A stretch of 64,000 nt of DNA from Pontibacter arcticus (lineage in GTDB: Bacteria; Bacteroidota; Bacteroidia; Cytophagales; Hymenobacteraceae), in assembly GCF_003284895.1 (NCBI RefSeq), contig NZ_QMDV01000001.1, positions 523,080-587,079 on the forward strand. Reading direction: 5' to 3'. A program made the translations under genes and the position numbers. Every line of letters begins with the position of its first letter. The first letter of the stretch is position 1. The notes beneath the pieces are model-generated. The model worked only from the letters and a program-made list of their open reading frames with translations, was not told the origin of the DNA and made no database searches. This document shows, in pieces, positions 34,660 to 43,019 of this stretch.

Positions 34660-35940
34660 GTGAAACGTATTTTTTCCTGTAATTTCGCGCTGCTGCTAAC
34701 AGCCGTCTTTCTCTCCTATAATGCTTCGGCGCAACAAATCAGTAATACTGCTATTCCTGCATCGGATACAACGGCACAAGTAACAGCCGTTCAGAAAGAG
34801 GCTCCGACAGAAAAGAAATCGAAATGGTACGATAAAATATCATTGCGCGGCTATGCCCAGATCCGCTACAACCGCCTCCTCGAAACAAACGACCAGCTTA
34901 AGGCAGAGCAGGCCGACCGGTCTTTAGGTAATAACAACACTTTATTTATACGCCGGGCACGCCTTGTTATAAGCGGCGATGTAAGCGAAAGACTATCTAT
35001 TTATATACAGCCGGATTTTGCTGTTTCGTCGGGAAGTTCCTTAAACTTTTTACAGCTGCGCGATGCCTACTTCGACCTGGCGCTCGACAAACAAAAAGCG
35101 TTCAGGCTGCGTTTTGGCCAAAGCAAAATTCCTTATGGTTTCGAAAACCTGCAATCGAGCAGCAACCGCCTTACCCTGGATAGAAACGATGCTTTAAACA
35201 GTGCCCTGGCCAACGAGCGCGATCTGGCAATTATGTTTTACTGGGCGCCACCTAAGATACGCGAACGCTTTAAAGAGTTAACAGATTCGGGTCTGAAAGG
35301 TAGCGGCGACTATGGCATGTTCGGGTTAGGCTTATTTACCGGGCAAACTGCCAATAAAGCTGAGGCAAATGATGATATGCACACCGTTGCCCGTTTCTCA
35401 TACCCTATGCAATTGCCAAACGGGCAGTTTATAGAGGCAGGCATACAGGGTTATACCGGCAAGTATGTGGTAACACCAGACCAGCTTTCTACAGGAGTAA
35501 CAGCTACGCCAGAGCAGCTTTCGGATGGTTTTAAAGACCAGCGTGTTGCAGCCTCGCTTATCATATACCCACAGCCTTTTGGTTTCCAGACAGAGTATAA
35601 CATAGGCGAAGGCCCGGAATTTGACCTTGCTACTTCCTCAATCAAAGTAAAATCGTTGCACGGTGGTTATGCCCAGGCCATGTATATGTTACAGCTCGGC
35701 GATCATTTTATAATTCCTTTTGCCAAGATACAGTATTATGATGGGGGCAAAAAACACGAGCGCGACGCTACCAGCCACCTGGTATATGAAACAGAGATTG
35801 GCGCAGAATGGCAGCCGTTCAAGAATTTTGAGCTGGTAGCCCAATATACCATCTCTGACCGCACAACCCGCAACATAACTGACCTGAATAACCGCCAGCA
35901 CGGAAACAGGTTAAGGCTGCAAGCCCAGTTTAATTTCTAA
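34660..35940 (+). CDS. OprP/OprO-like (phosphate-selective) porin
   Basis: A 426-residue outer-membrane protein of the phosphate-selective porin family. It has a signal peptide (cleavage after ASAQ near residue 25), a coiled-coil-prone stretch (about 38-55), then a barrel with IRYNRLLETND, LFIRRARLVISGDVSERLSIYIQPDFA and LRFGQSKIPYGFENLQSS, which are characteristic of the family. It ends NRLRLQAQFNF with a terminal Phe. The start is a GTG at 34660. Co-location with pstSCAB-phoU supports phosphate or polyphosphate passage; the ion preference itself is inferred. Confidence 0.88.
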   Translation: MKRIFSCNFALLLTAVFLSYNASAQQISNTAIPASDTTAQVTAVQKEAPTEKKSKWYDKISLRGYAQIRYNRLLETNDQLKAEQADRSLGNNNTLFIRRARLVISGDVSERLSIYIQPDFAVSSGSSLNFLQLRDAYFDLALDKQKAFRLRFGQSKIPYGFENLQSSSNRLTLDRNDALNSALANERDLAIMFYWAPPKIRERFKELTDSGLKGSGDYGMFGLGLFTGQTANKAEANDDMHTVARFSYPMQLPNGQFIEAGIQGYTGKYVVTPDQLSTGVTATPEQLSDGFKDQRVAASLIIYPQPFGFQTEYNIGEGPEFDLATSSIKVKSLHGGYAQAMYMLQLGDHFIIPFAKIQYYDGGKKHERDATSHLVYETEIGAEWQPFKNFELVAQYTISDRTTRNITDLNNRQHGNRLRLQAQFNF

Positions 35941-35991
35941 ACTTCTTTCTGAACAGCCCAGCCACCACAGAGCTAGGTTATTTAGATAAAG

Positions 35992-36019
35992 CTTAACAAT
36001 AACATAATACAACATAATA
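35992..36019 (+). promoter_or_regulatory. Candidate Pho-type operator upstream of pstS
   Basis: CTTAACAATAACATAATA (35992-36009) shares 14 of 18 bases with the TonB-receptor operator. AACATAATA is repeated at 36011-36019, giving direct repeats 10 bases apart. CAACTTTG at 36041-36048 (one base off TAnnTTTG) lies about 22 bases downstream, so the repeats would cover the -33 region. The pstS ATG is about 170 bases further on. Confidence 0.45.
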
Positions 36020-36180
36020 GAACGGTAATCTGCATTGTACCAACTTTGCATCCGGAACGGCTGCTTATAACAAAGCTTATCCGGCCAAGGTATAAACAGG
36101 TAGTAAAGGATTTTACAGAACGCTAACACTCTTGACAGCAGAGCATACGCACTTTTATTAAATTAATCCACTTTAATTTT

Positions 36181-37161
36181 ATGCAGACTTTCAGTTTTAA
36201 AAACTACAGTGCTATTATACTTAGCTGCGCGGCGCTGCTAACGGCTTGTAATGGCGGCAACCAGGATAGCAACAACCCTGACATGGCAGGTAATATCCAC
36301 ATCGACGGGTCTTCTACTGTTTACCCGATTACCGAAGCAGTGGCCGAAGAGTTCAGGCTGGAAGCAGGCAATGTGAAAGTAACAGTGGGTGTATCCGGCA
36401 CAGGGGGCGGGATGAAGAAGTTTACCCGTGGCGAAATTGATATTGTAAATGCATCGCGCAGCATGAACGAAGCCGAAGCCAGCCTGGCCAAAGAAAATAA
36501 CATCACTTACATAGAGCTACCGGTTGCCTATGATGGCCTTACGGTTGTGGTAAATCCTGAAAACAACTGGGTAAAAGATATTACTGTAGCAGAACTAAAA
36601 AAAATCTGGGAACCTGAAGCGCAGGGCAAGATCAAAAAATGGAACCAGATCAGACCGGAATGGCCTGACAAGGAGATTCACTTGTATGGTGCTGGCGTTG
36701 AGTCCGGCACTTACGATTATTTTACCGAAGCTATTGTAGGCAAAAGCCACTCGAGCCGTGGCGATTATACAGCCAGCGAAGACGACAACGTACTGGTACA
36801 AGGCGTATCTACCGACCCGAATGCGCTTGGCTTTTTTGGCTATGCGTATTACGAAGAAAACAAAGCCAAATTAAAAGTAGTACCGGTTGATGACGAGAAC
36901 GACGCCAATGGCAAAGGCGCCATACTTCCTTCTCTGGAGAATGTAAAGAACGGTTCGTATGCGCCGCTTTCGCGCCCGCTGTTTATTTATGTAAACTCTA
37001 AAGCAGCTGTGCGCCCCGAAGTTGATTCTTTTGTAAACTTTTACCTGGAAGCCGCAGCCGAACTAAGCGAAGAAGTAGGGTATATACCAATGCCTGCAGC
37101 CTTGTACAAAGAGCAACTGCAAAAGTATAAAGCATTCAGCGAGGGAGCTGCTAAGAAATAA
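36181..37161 (+). CDS. pstS: Phosphate ABC transporter substrate-binding lipoprotein
   Basis: High-affinity phosphate-binding protein of the Pst system. The 326-residue lipoprotein has lipobox LLTAC (Cys about 22). Phosphate-binding loops are seen in IDGSSTVYPITEAVAEEF (about 41-58), GVSGTGGGMKKFTRGEIDIVNASR (about 70-93) and ESGTYDYF (about 173-180). First gene of pstSCAB-phoU, with a candidate Pho-type operator upstream. Confidence 0.95.
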   Translation: MQTFSFKNYSAIILSCAALLTACNGGNQDSNNPDMAGNIHIDGSSTVYPITEAVAEEFRLEAGNVKVTVGVSGTGGGMKKFTRGEIDIVNASRSMNEAEASLAKENNITYIELPVAYDGLTVVVNPENNWVKDITVAELKKIWEPEAQGKIKKWNQIRPEWPDKEIHLYGAGVESGTYDYFTEAIVGKSHSSRGDYTASEDDNVLVQGVSTDPNALGFFGYAYYEENKAKLKVVPVDDENDANGKGAILPSLENVKNGSYAPLSRPLFIYVNSKAAVRPEVDSFVNFYLEAAAELSEEVGYIPMPAALYKEQLQKYKAFSEGAAKK

Positions 37162-37226
37162 GCACGCACTAACTACATGTTTTTGTTTCTAATATCTTTC
37201 TGTCTATCAGTTTAACAAATAACATC

Positions 37227-38102
37227 TTGAAAGTATCAGAACGAATAATCGAGGGCTTGCTGTGGTTATCTGCCGTTATCACCATACTGGTAACCATCGG
37301 CATTATCTGGGTGTTGCTATCCCAGTCCATCGGGTTTTTCCAGGTAGTTTCGCTTACCGAATTCCTGACTGAAAAAGAGTGGACTCCCCTGTTTGCCGAT
37401 AAAAAGTTTGGCATCATGCCCCTGGTGGCTGGTACGCTGCTTACCACCTTTATTGCCATAGCAGTTGCGCTTCCGCTGGGGTTAACCATAGCAGTATACC
37501 TGAATGAGTATGCACCTGCCCGGATGCGCCAGATCGTGAAGCCTCTGCTCGAGATTCTGGCCACCATCCCGACAGTAGTATATGGTTTCTTTGCGCTTAC
37601 CGTTGTTACGCCATTTCTGCAGCAGTTTATTCCGGGGCTTGCAGGCTTTAATGCCCTGTCGGCGGGTATGGTGATGGGAATTATGATTGTGCCGATGATC
37701 TCTTCGCTGAGTGAAGATGCCATAAGTGCCGTACCGCGCTCTTTACGCGAGGCTGCTTACGGCATGGGCTCTACCCGTTTGCAAACCGCCTTTGGCGTGA
37801 TGGTGCCGGCAGCTTCGTCGGGTATTGTCGTATCGGTTATATTGGCTATTTCCAGGGCGGTAGGCGAAACCATGATCGTGGCCATTGCCGCAGGCCAGCA
37901 GCCGCGCCTCACCATGAACCCGCTTGTACCCATCGAAACCATTACCACCTACATCGTACAGGTAAGCTTAGGCGATGTACCACACGGCTCACTAGAGTAC
38001 AAAACGATCTTTGCGGCTGGTATAACCCTGTTCGTTTTCACGTTTGCCCTCAACAATATCAGCTTCTGGATCAAAAAGAAATACCAGGAAAAGTATGACT
38101 AA
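37227..38102 (+). CDS. pstC: Phosphate ABC transporter permease PstC
   Basis: Inner-membrane permease of the Pst phosphate transporter. 291 residues with about six membrane helices and the ABC-permease EAA loop ([29 protein letters not shown], about 170-198). [10 protein letters not shown] and [10 protein letters not shown] match the family. It starts at a TTG at 37227, 65 bases after pstS. Its 3' end overlaps pstA by 8 bases. Confidence 0.94.
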   Translation: MKVSERIIEGLLWLSAVITILVTIGIIWVLLSQSIGFFQVVSLTEFLTEKEWTPLFADKKFGIMPLVAGTLLTTFIAIAVALPLGLTIAVYLNEYAPARMRQIVKPLLEILATIPTVVYGFFALTVVTPFLQQFIPGLAGFNALSAGMVMGIMIVPMISSLSEDAISAVPRSLREAAYGMGSTRLQTAFGVMVPAASSGIVVSVILAISRAVGETMIVAIAAGQQPRLTMNPLVPIETITTYIVQVSLGDVPHGSLEYKTIFAAGITLFVFTFALNNISFWIKKKYQEKYD

Positions 38103-38952
38103 TTCTGATAAAAACAGGCTCAAAGACAAAGCATTCCAGGTATTTGGTATTTTCTGCACCCTGATCGGGCTCGTAGTTTTAGCTGTATTCCTGATTGATA
38201 TCCTGATCAAAGGGCTTGGCCGCATCGACTGGGAGTTCCTGACCAGCTTGCCATCGCGCCGTGCTGCCCGCGCCGGTATACTTACTGCCTGGGCCGGTAC
38301 CCTCTGGATACTGGTGCTGACAACGATCATCGCATTCCCATTGGGTGTTTCGGCGGGTGTGTACCTGGAAGAATATGCCCGTAAAAATCGTCTTTCCAAC
38401 TTCCTGGAGATCAACATTTCGAACCTGGCCGGTGTGCCATCCATTATTTATGGTTTGCTGGGCATGGAGATATTTGTGCGCCAGATGGGCTTGGGTGGCA
38501 GTTTACTTTCGGGTGCGCTTACGTTATCGCTGCTTATACTTCCGATCATCATTGTAACTACCCGCGAAGCCATAAAAGCAGTACCGGGTTCTATCCGGGA
38601 TGGCTCTTATGCCCTGGGCGCATCTAAGTGGCAAACCGTCTGGAACCAGGTGTTACCGGCCTCTTTTGGCGGTATCCTTACCGGTATTATCCTGGCCTTA
38701 TCCAGAGCCGTTGGTGAGGCAGCACCACTGATCGTGATTGGTGCGCTGGCGTATGTACCATTTATACCTTCCTCGCCATTAGATGAATTTACGGTTTTGC
38801 CAATCCAGATATTTAACTGGACCTCAAGGCCGCAGGAGGCTTTTTTAATTAATGCCGCCGCTGCTATTATCATGTTATTATTCATTACCTTTTTGCTGAA
38901 TGGCATTGCCGTATACCTGCGCAACAAGCAGCAAAAGAAAATTAAGTGGTAA
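38095..38952 (+). CDS. pstA: Phosphate ABC transporter permease PstA
   Basis: Second permease subunit. 285 residues with about six helices and the EAA loop ([29 protein letters not shown], about 165-193). ATG at 38095 (MTNSDKNRL) lies inside the end of pstC, which is typical operon overlap; a longer in-frame start at 38044 would extend far into pstC and is rejected. pstB begins 9 bases after the stop. Confidence 0.94.
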   Translation: MTNSDKNRLKDKAFQVFGIFCTLIGLVVLAVFLIDILIKGLGRIDWEFLTSLPSRRAARAGILTAWAGTLWILVLTTIIAFPLGVSAGVYLEEYARKNRLSNFLEINISNLAGVPSIIYGLLGMEIFVRQMGLGGSLLSGALTLSLLILPIIIVTTREAIKAVPGSIRDGSYALGASKWQTVWNQVLPASFGGILTGIILALSRAVGEAAPLIVIGALAYVPFIPSSPLDEFTVLPIQIFNWTSRPQEAFLINAAAAIIMLLFITFLLNGIAVYLRNKQQKKIKW

Positions 38953-38961
38953 CCCCGACCC

Positions 38962-39726
38962 ATGGCTAAAAATAATATAAAGCTGGAAGCAAAAAACCTG
39001 AACGCTTATTACGGAGATTTTAAAGCGCTTAAGGATATCACTATTTCGATGGAAGAAAAGGCTGTTACTGCTTTTATCGGCCCGTCCGGCTGCGGTAAGT
39101 CTACTTTTCTGCGCACCCTGAACCGCATGAACGATTACATTGATGGCTTTAGAACGGAAGGCGATATCCTGCTGGATGGCAAAGATATTTATGATAAAAA
39201 CATCCGTGTAGATGAGTTGCGCAAAGAAGTAGGTATGGTGTTTCAGAAGCCGAACCCTTTCCCGAAAACCATTTTCGAAAACGTAGTATACGGCCTTAAA
39301 ATTCAGGGCATCAAAAACAAAGCACACTTAGAGGAAGCCGCAGAAAAATCTTTACGCCAGACTGCCCTGTGGGAAGAGGTAAAAGATAAAATGCATAAGT
39401 CGGCGCTGGCACTTTCGGGTGGGCAGCAGCAAAGGCTTTGCATTGCACGGGCACTGGCTATTTCGCCTTCTGTTATCCTGATGGATGAGCCAACCTCTGC
39501 CCTTGACCCTATTTCTACGGCTAAAATCGAAGAACTGATTTATGAGCTCAAGAACGACTATACGATTGTAATTGTGACGCATAACATGCAGCAGGCTGGC
39601 CGCGTGAGCGATAACACTGCTTTCTTTTATATGGGAGAACTCATAGAATTTGGGAAAACAAAAACTATCTTCACAAGCCCGAGCAACGACCGTACCCAGA
39701 ATTACATTACTGGCCGTTTCGGTTGA
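38962..39726 (+). CDS. pstB: Phosphate ABC transporter ATPase PstB
   Basis: ATP-hydrolysing subunit of the Pst transporter. 254 residues with Walker [10 protein letters not shown] (about 35-43), signature [15 protein letters not shown] (about 150-164), Walker [14 protein letters not shown] (about 170-182) and switch His in VTHNMQQA. All catalytic motifs are intact, in contrast to the exporter at the left edge. phoU follows after 73 bases that hold two TATACTT words. Confidence 0.97.
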   Translation: MAKNNIKLEAKNLNAYYGDFKALKDITISMEEKAVTAFIGPSGCGKSTFLRTLNRMNDYIDGFRTEGDILLDGKDIYDKNIRVDELRKEVGMVFQKPNPFPKTIFENVVYGLKIQGIKNKAHLEEAAEKSLRQTALWEEVKDKMHKSALALSGGQQQRLCIARALAISPSVILMDEPTSALDPISTAKIEELIYELKNDYTIVIVTHNMQQAGRVSDNTAFFYMGELIEFGKTKTIFTSPSNDRTQNYITGRFG

Positions 39727-39799
39727 TCGGTGTTATACTTCAAACACATATTAGCAGCCAGGTAAAATAATATGCACCCCTTTAAGTTATACTTGTAAG

Positions 39800-40492
39800 A
39801 TGTCTCATATAGATAAAGAATTAAAACAGATACAGGAAAAGCTGCTGGAAATGTGGGATCTGGTGGAGTATCAGTTGATAAGCAGCCGCGAAGCACTTTT
39901 GCACCACGACCTTGTACTGGCTGAGCGCGTAGTAAAACTGGGCAAAAAAGTAAACCGTTACGATACCAAGATAGACCGACAGTGTGAGAATTTTTTTGCG
40001 CTGTTTACACCAGTTGCAGTTGACCTGCGCCAGATACTGGCCACTATAAAAATAAATGCTAACCTGGAGCGGATTGGTGATACAGCAGAAGGCATCTGTC
40101 GCATAGTAAAGAAACTGAACGGCCCTCTTTCCGAGCCTCTGGCACAGGAAAGCCGCCTGCTCGAAATGTATGACATCACATTGGTAATGCTGGCTGATGC
40201 GCGCAAGGTCTTGACAAACTATGATGCAGACACAGCGCACGCCATTCTGAAACAGGACAAAGTGATCAACAAGATCTACCGCAAATCAGATAAAACCCTC
40301 GTTGATTTTATGCACCAGAACCCGGCCAATGTAGCGACTGGCCTGCAACTTTACACGCTTATCAAAAAAATGGAACGTGTCGGCGATCAGATCACAAACA
40401 TCACCGAAGAAATAATTTTTTACCATGATGCCAAAATGATCAAGCACCGGTCAGACAAAAAAAAGAAAAACAGAAATAAAGACGATAATTAG
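39800..40492 (+). CDS. phoU: Phosphate signalling regulator PhoU
   Basis: Negative modulator of Pho signalling that works with PstB and the PhoR kinase. The 230-residue protein has two PhoU helical-bundle repeats with acidic metal-binding motifs (ATIKINANLERIGDTAEGI, about 77-95; LIKKMERVGDQITNITEEI, about 184-202). The C-terminus is very basic (DKKKKNRNKDDN). phoB/phoR are not in the window. The operon ends at a terminator at 40517-40545. Confidence 0.95.
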   Translation: MSHIDKELKQIQEKLLEMWDLVEYQLISSREALLHHDLVLAERVVKLGKKVNRYDTKIDRQCENFFALFTPVAVDLRQILATIKINANLERIGDTAEGICRIVKKLNGPLSEPLAQESRLLEMYDITLVMLADARKVLTNYDADTAHAILKQDKVINKIYRKSDKTLVDFMHQNPANVATGLQLYTLIKKMERVGDQITNITEEIIFYHDAKMIKHRSDKKKKNRNKDDN

Positions 40493-40516
40493 TTTGGGTG
40501 ATGCCCTGCAAAGTAT

Positions 40517-40545
40517 AAAGCACAAGCCATAGCGGTTTGTGCTTT
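40517..40545 (+). terminator. Terminator of the pst-phoU operon
   Basis: AAAGCACAA / TTGTGCTTT arms followed by T-rich sequence; the left arm begins inside an AAAGTATAA word. Confidence 0.75.
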
Positions 40546-40654
40546 TTTTATGGCCGGCAAAGTATACACGCTTACCAAGGCACACGCCAGCCAATGTGAA
40601 TAAAATGCTTTTCTCAGAAAATTGTGTTGTAAATTGCAGCAAAATTAAAAAACA

Positions 40655-41323
40655 GTGCTGTTTAAAGAGATTTTATACCTGATCCGGAAAGACCTGGTGC
40701 TGGAATGGCGGCAGAAGTATGCCTTTAATGGCATGTTGCTGTATGTGGGCAGTACCGTATTTGTATGCTACCTCAGCTTTGGGTTGCGCTCCAATGTGCT
40801 TACCGTACCTGTCTGGAATGCGGTACTCTGGATCATACTTTTGTTTACATCGGTTAACGCCATTGCCAAAAGTTTTATGCAGGAAAACCGGGGGCGGCTT
40901 TTATACTTTTATTCTATCGTGAGTCCGCAGGGCGTTATACTGGCCAAGATCGTTTATAACACCTTGCTGATGCTGGTGCTGGCGCTCGTCTGCTTTGTGT
41001 TTTATGCGGTGGTGCTGGGCAACCCGGTACAGGATGTGCCGATGTTTCTGCTTTCTATTTTGCTGGGTGCAGTTGGTTTCTCCACGTCACTTACCATGAT
41101 CTCGGGCATTGCCTCCAAAGCTTCTAACAACGGAACGCTGATGGCTGTGCTTAGTTTCCCGGTTATCATTCCGATGTTGCTGATGCTGATCAAAATGTCT
41201 AAAAACGCGATTGACGGCCTTGACCGCAGCACCAGCTTCGACGAACTGCTTACTTTGCTTGCCATAAACATGATCGTTATCACTGTTTCTTACATCTTAT
41301 TCCCGTACCTTTGGCGTTCGTAA
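40655..41323 (+). CDS. ccmB: Heme exporter CcmB
   Basis: Membrane subunit of the CcmABCD complex in system I cytochrome c maturation. 222 residues with six hydrophobic helices. It opens LFKEILYLIRKDLVLEWRQKYAFNGMLLY, typical of CcmB, and includes FTSVNAIAKSFMQENRGRLLYFYSIVSP. The start is a GTG at 40655. The ATPase ccmA is not found next to it. The following 137-base gap carries imperfect GTCTAACA repeats. Confidence 0.88.
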   Translation: MLFKEILYLIRKDLVLEWRQKYAFNGMLLYVGSTVFVCYLSFGLRSNVLTVPVWNAVLWIILLFTSVNAIAKSFMQENRGRLLYFYSIVSPQGVILAKIVYNTLLMLVLALVCFVFYAVVLGNPVQDVPMFLLSILLGAVGFSTSLTMISGIASKASNNGTLMAVLSFPVIIPMLLMLIKMSKNAIDGLDRSTSFDELLTLLAINMIVITVSYILFPYLWRS

Positions 41324-41461
41324 AAGAGACCAGAGACACAGGATTTAAGGTTTTAGATATAAAATCTGGAAAGTGTAAAATGGAATCATGAAAACAGCGC
41401 ACAAGAAGTTGATCATTCTAAATGAAGTCTAACATCTTATGTCTAACACTACTATCGAAGT

Positions 41462-42124
41462 ATGAAAAACTGGTGGAAAATACTGACTGTGCTCCTGCTG
41501 GTATTTACAGTGGCGGCCGGTATGTTATCGGATGTTCCCAGGCTTGCTATTCTGAACGAAACCATCCGTAATTTATACTTCCACGTGCCCATGTGGTTTG
41601 GCATGATCCTGATCCTGCTGATCTCTGTTGTCTACTCCATCAAATACCTGCGCAAGCCAAGTATAGAAAGCGATATTATTGCCCACGAAGCTGCCCGGGT
41701 TGGTATTCTGTTTGGCGTATTAGGCATTGTTACCGGCATGGAGTGGGCTAAATTTACTTGGGGCGAATACTGGAGCAACGATCCGAAACAGAACGCTTCG
41801 GCCATCGGGTTACTGATCTATTTTGCTTACCTGGTGCTGCGCAGTTCCTTTGCCGAACAGCAGCAGCGCGCCCGCATCAGTGCCGTGTATAATATCTTTG
41901 CCTTTGCAGCGCTCATCCCATTGCTATTTATACTTCCGCGCCTGACCGATTCGCTGCACCCCGGCAACGGCGGCAACCCAGGCTTTAACGCCTACGACAT
42001 GGACAGCAGCCTGCGCCTTGTGTTTTATCCGGCCGTTCTGGGCTGGACGCTGCTCGGCATCTGGATCGTGAACATCAAATCAAGATTAGAAATTCTCAGA
42101 CAACGCTTATATGAAAATGCTTAG
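41462..42124 (+). CDS. ccmC: Heme-handling permease CcmC
   Basis: Transfers heme to CcmE in the periplasm. The 220-residue protein has six membrane helices, a tryptophan-rich loop (GMEWAKFTWGEYWSNDPKQNASAIGLLIYFAY, about 97-128) standing for the WWD domain, and conserved histidines in NLYFHVPMWFGM (His41). The WWD core reads WGEYWSNDPK rather than the proteobacterial WGTYWVWD form. The stop overlaps the ccmD-like start by 14 bases. Confidence 0.92.
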   Translation: MKNWWKILTVLLLVFTVAAGMLSDVPRLAILNETIRNLYFHVPMWFGMILILLISVVYSIKYLRKPSIESDIIAHEAARVGILFGVLGIVTGMEWAKFTWGEYWSNDPKQNASAIGLLIYFAYLVLRSSFAEQQQRARISAVYNIFAFAALIPLLFILPRLTDSLHPGNGGNPGFNAYDMDSSLRLVFYPAVLGWTLLGIWIVNIKSRLEILRQRLYENA

Positions 42125-42392
42125 AATACTTGCCCTTTGCTGCTTTATACTTTGTGGCGCACTTGGCATCCATACAACTCCTGTACAGGCACAACCTGAG
42201 CAAACTACTGTAGAGTTCTCGGCAGCACAACCCGAAGTAGAAATGGCAGACCAGATGCGCCAGGATGGCAAAATCTATATTGTAGTAACCGTGCTACTTA
42301 CTGTGCTGGGCGGTTTATTATTTTATGTGATAACAGTAGACCGTAAAGTAAGTAAGCTGGAAAAAGAACTGAAAGAAGGCCTGGGCAGGTAA
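42111..42392 (+). CDS. ccmD: CcmD-family protein
   Basis: A 93-residue small membrane protein with a signal-like N-terminal helix, a periplasmic linker, one membrane helix (IYIVVTVLLTVLGGLLFYVITVDRKVSKLE, about 55-85) and a charged tail. That single helix with a basic end and the position between ccmC and ccmE fit CcmD. It is longer than the usual 50-70 residues because of the extra signal-like segment. Overlaps ccmC by 14 bases. Confidence 0.75.
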   Translation: MKMLRILALCCFILCGALGIHTTPVQAQPEQTTVEFSAAQPEVEMADQMRQDGKIYIVVTVLLTVLGGLLFYVITVDRKVSKLEKELKEGLGR

Positions 42393-42506
42393 TTTTATAC
42401 TTGCCCGTACGCCTTTGTAAAGTATAAAAAAGCCCAGGTTCATGGATTTAATCTTTTGTTCCGGGTGTTAGGCTTAAAGTAAACAATTATCCAAATTAAA
42501 GTATAA

Positions 42507-42929
42507 ATGAAAAAGTCACATATCATCGGAATAGTTGTAATAGCCGTTGCCATCATGATCATCATGTCTACGGCTGGCGATGCAAGTACCTATGTTTCTT
42601 TTGGCGAAGCGATTGAGCGTGCCGAAGACGGCGACATGACCAAAGTACACGTGGTAGGCCGCCTCAAAAAAGACCAGCAGGACCACATCGTTGGCATGCA
42701 GTACGACCCGATCAAAGACCCGAATTACTTTACGTTTATGCTCGTGGATACCAACCGCGTAGAGCAGCAGGTAGTGTATTATAATCCAAAGCCACAGGAT
42801 TTTGAACGCTCGGAACAAGTAGTGATAACAGGAAATATGCAGCAGAACGTGTTTGTAGCTGATAAGATCCTGCTGAAGTGCCCTTCCAAGTACGTAGAAA
42901 AAGACGTAGCAAAAACAGCCAGTCTATAA
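42507..42929 (+). CDS. ccmE: Heme chaperone CcmE, CxxxY type
   Basis: Periplasmic heme chaperone, anchored by an N-terminal helix (about 5-21), with an OB-fold (about 28-125). In proteobacterial CcmE the heme-binding residue is His in a HxxxY motif. Here the motif is CPSKY with Cys125 and Tyr129, the alternative CxxxY type known from some other bacteria and archaea. The 140-residue length is normal. Lies between ccmD-like and ccmF. Confidence 0.9.
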   Translation: MKKSHIIGIVVIAVAIMIIMSTAGDASTYVSFGEAIERAEDGDMTKVHVVGRLKKDQQDHIVGMQYDPIKDPNYFTFMLVDTNRVEQQVVYYNPKPQDFERSEQVVITGNMQQNVFVADKILLKCPSKYVEKDVAKTASL

Positions 42930-42934
42930 GCCAA

Positions 42935-43014
42935 TTAGAAAGTTAGAGAGTCTGAAAAGATAGCTCTTTAACATTTTAACTTTCTAACTTTTTAATCTTT
43001 AACTTTTTAACTTC
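42935..43014. repeat. AT-rich repeat tract before ccmF
   Basis: TTAGAAAGTTA (42935-42945) and its reverse complement TAACTTTCTAA (42977-42987), followed by tandem CTTTTTAA units. The same TTAGAAAGT/ACTTTCTAA word recurs at 18389-18466. Confidence 0.5.
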
Positions 43015-43019
43015 CAAAA

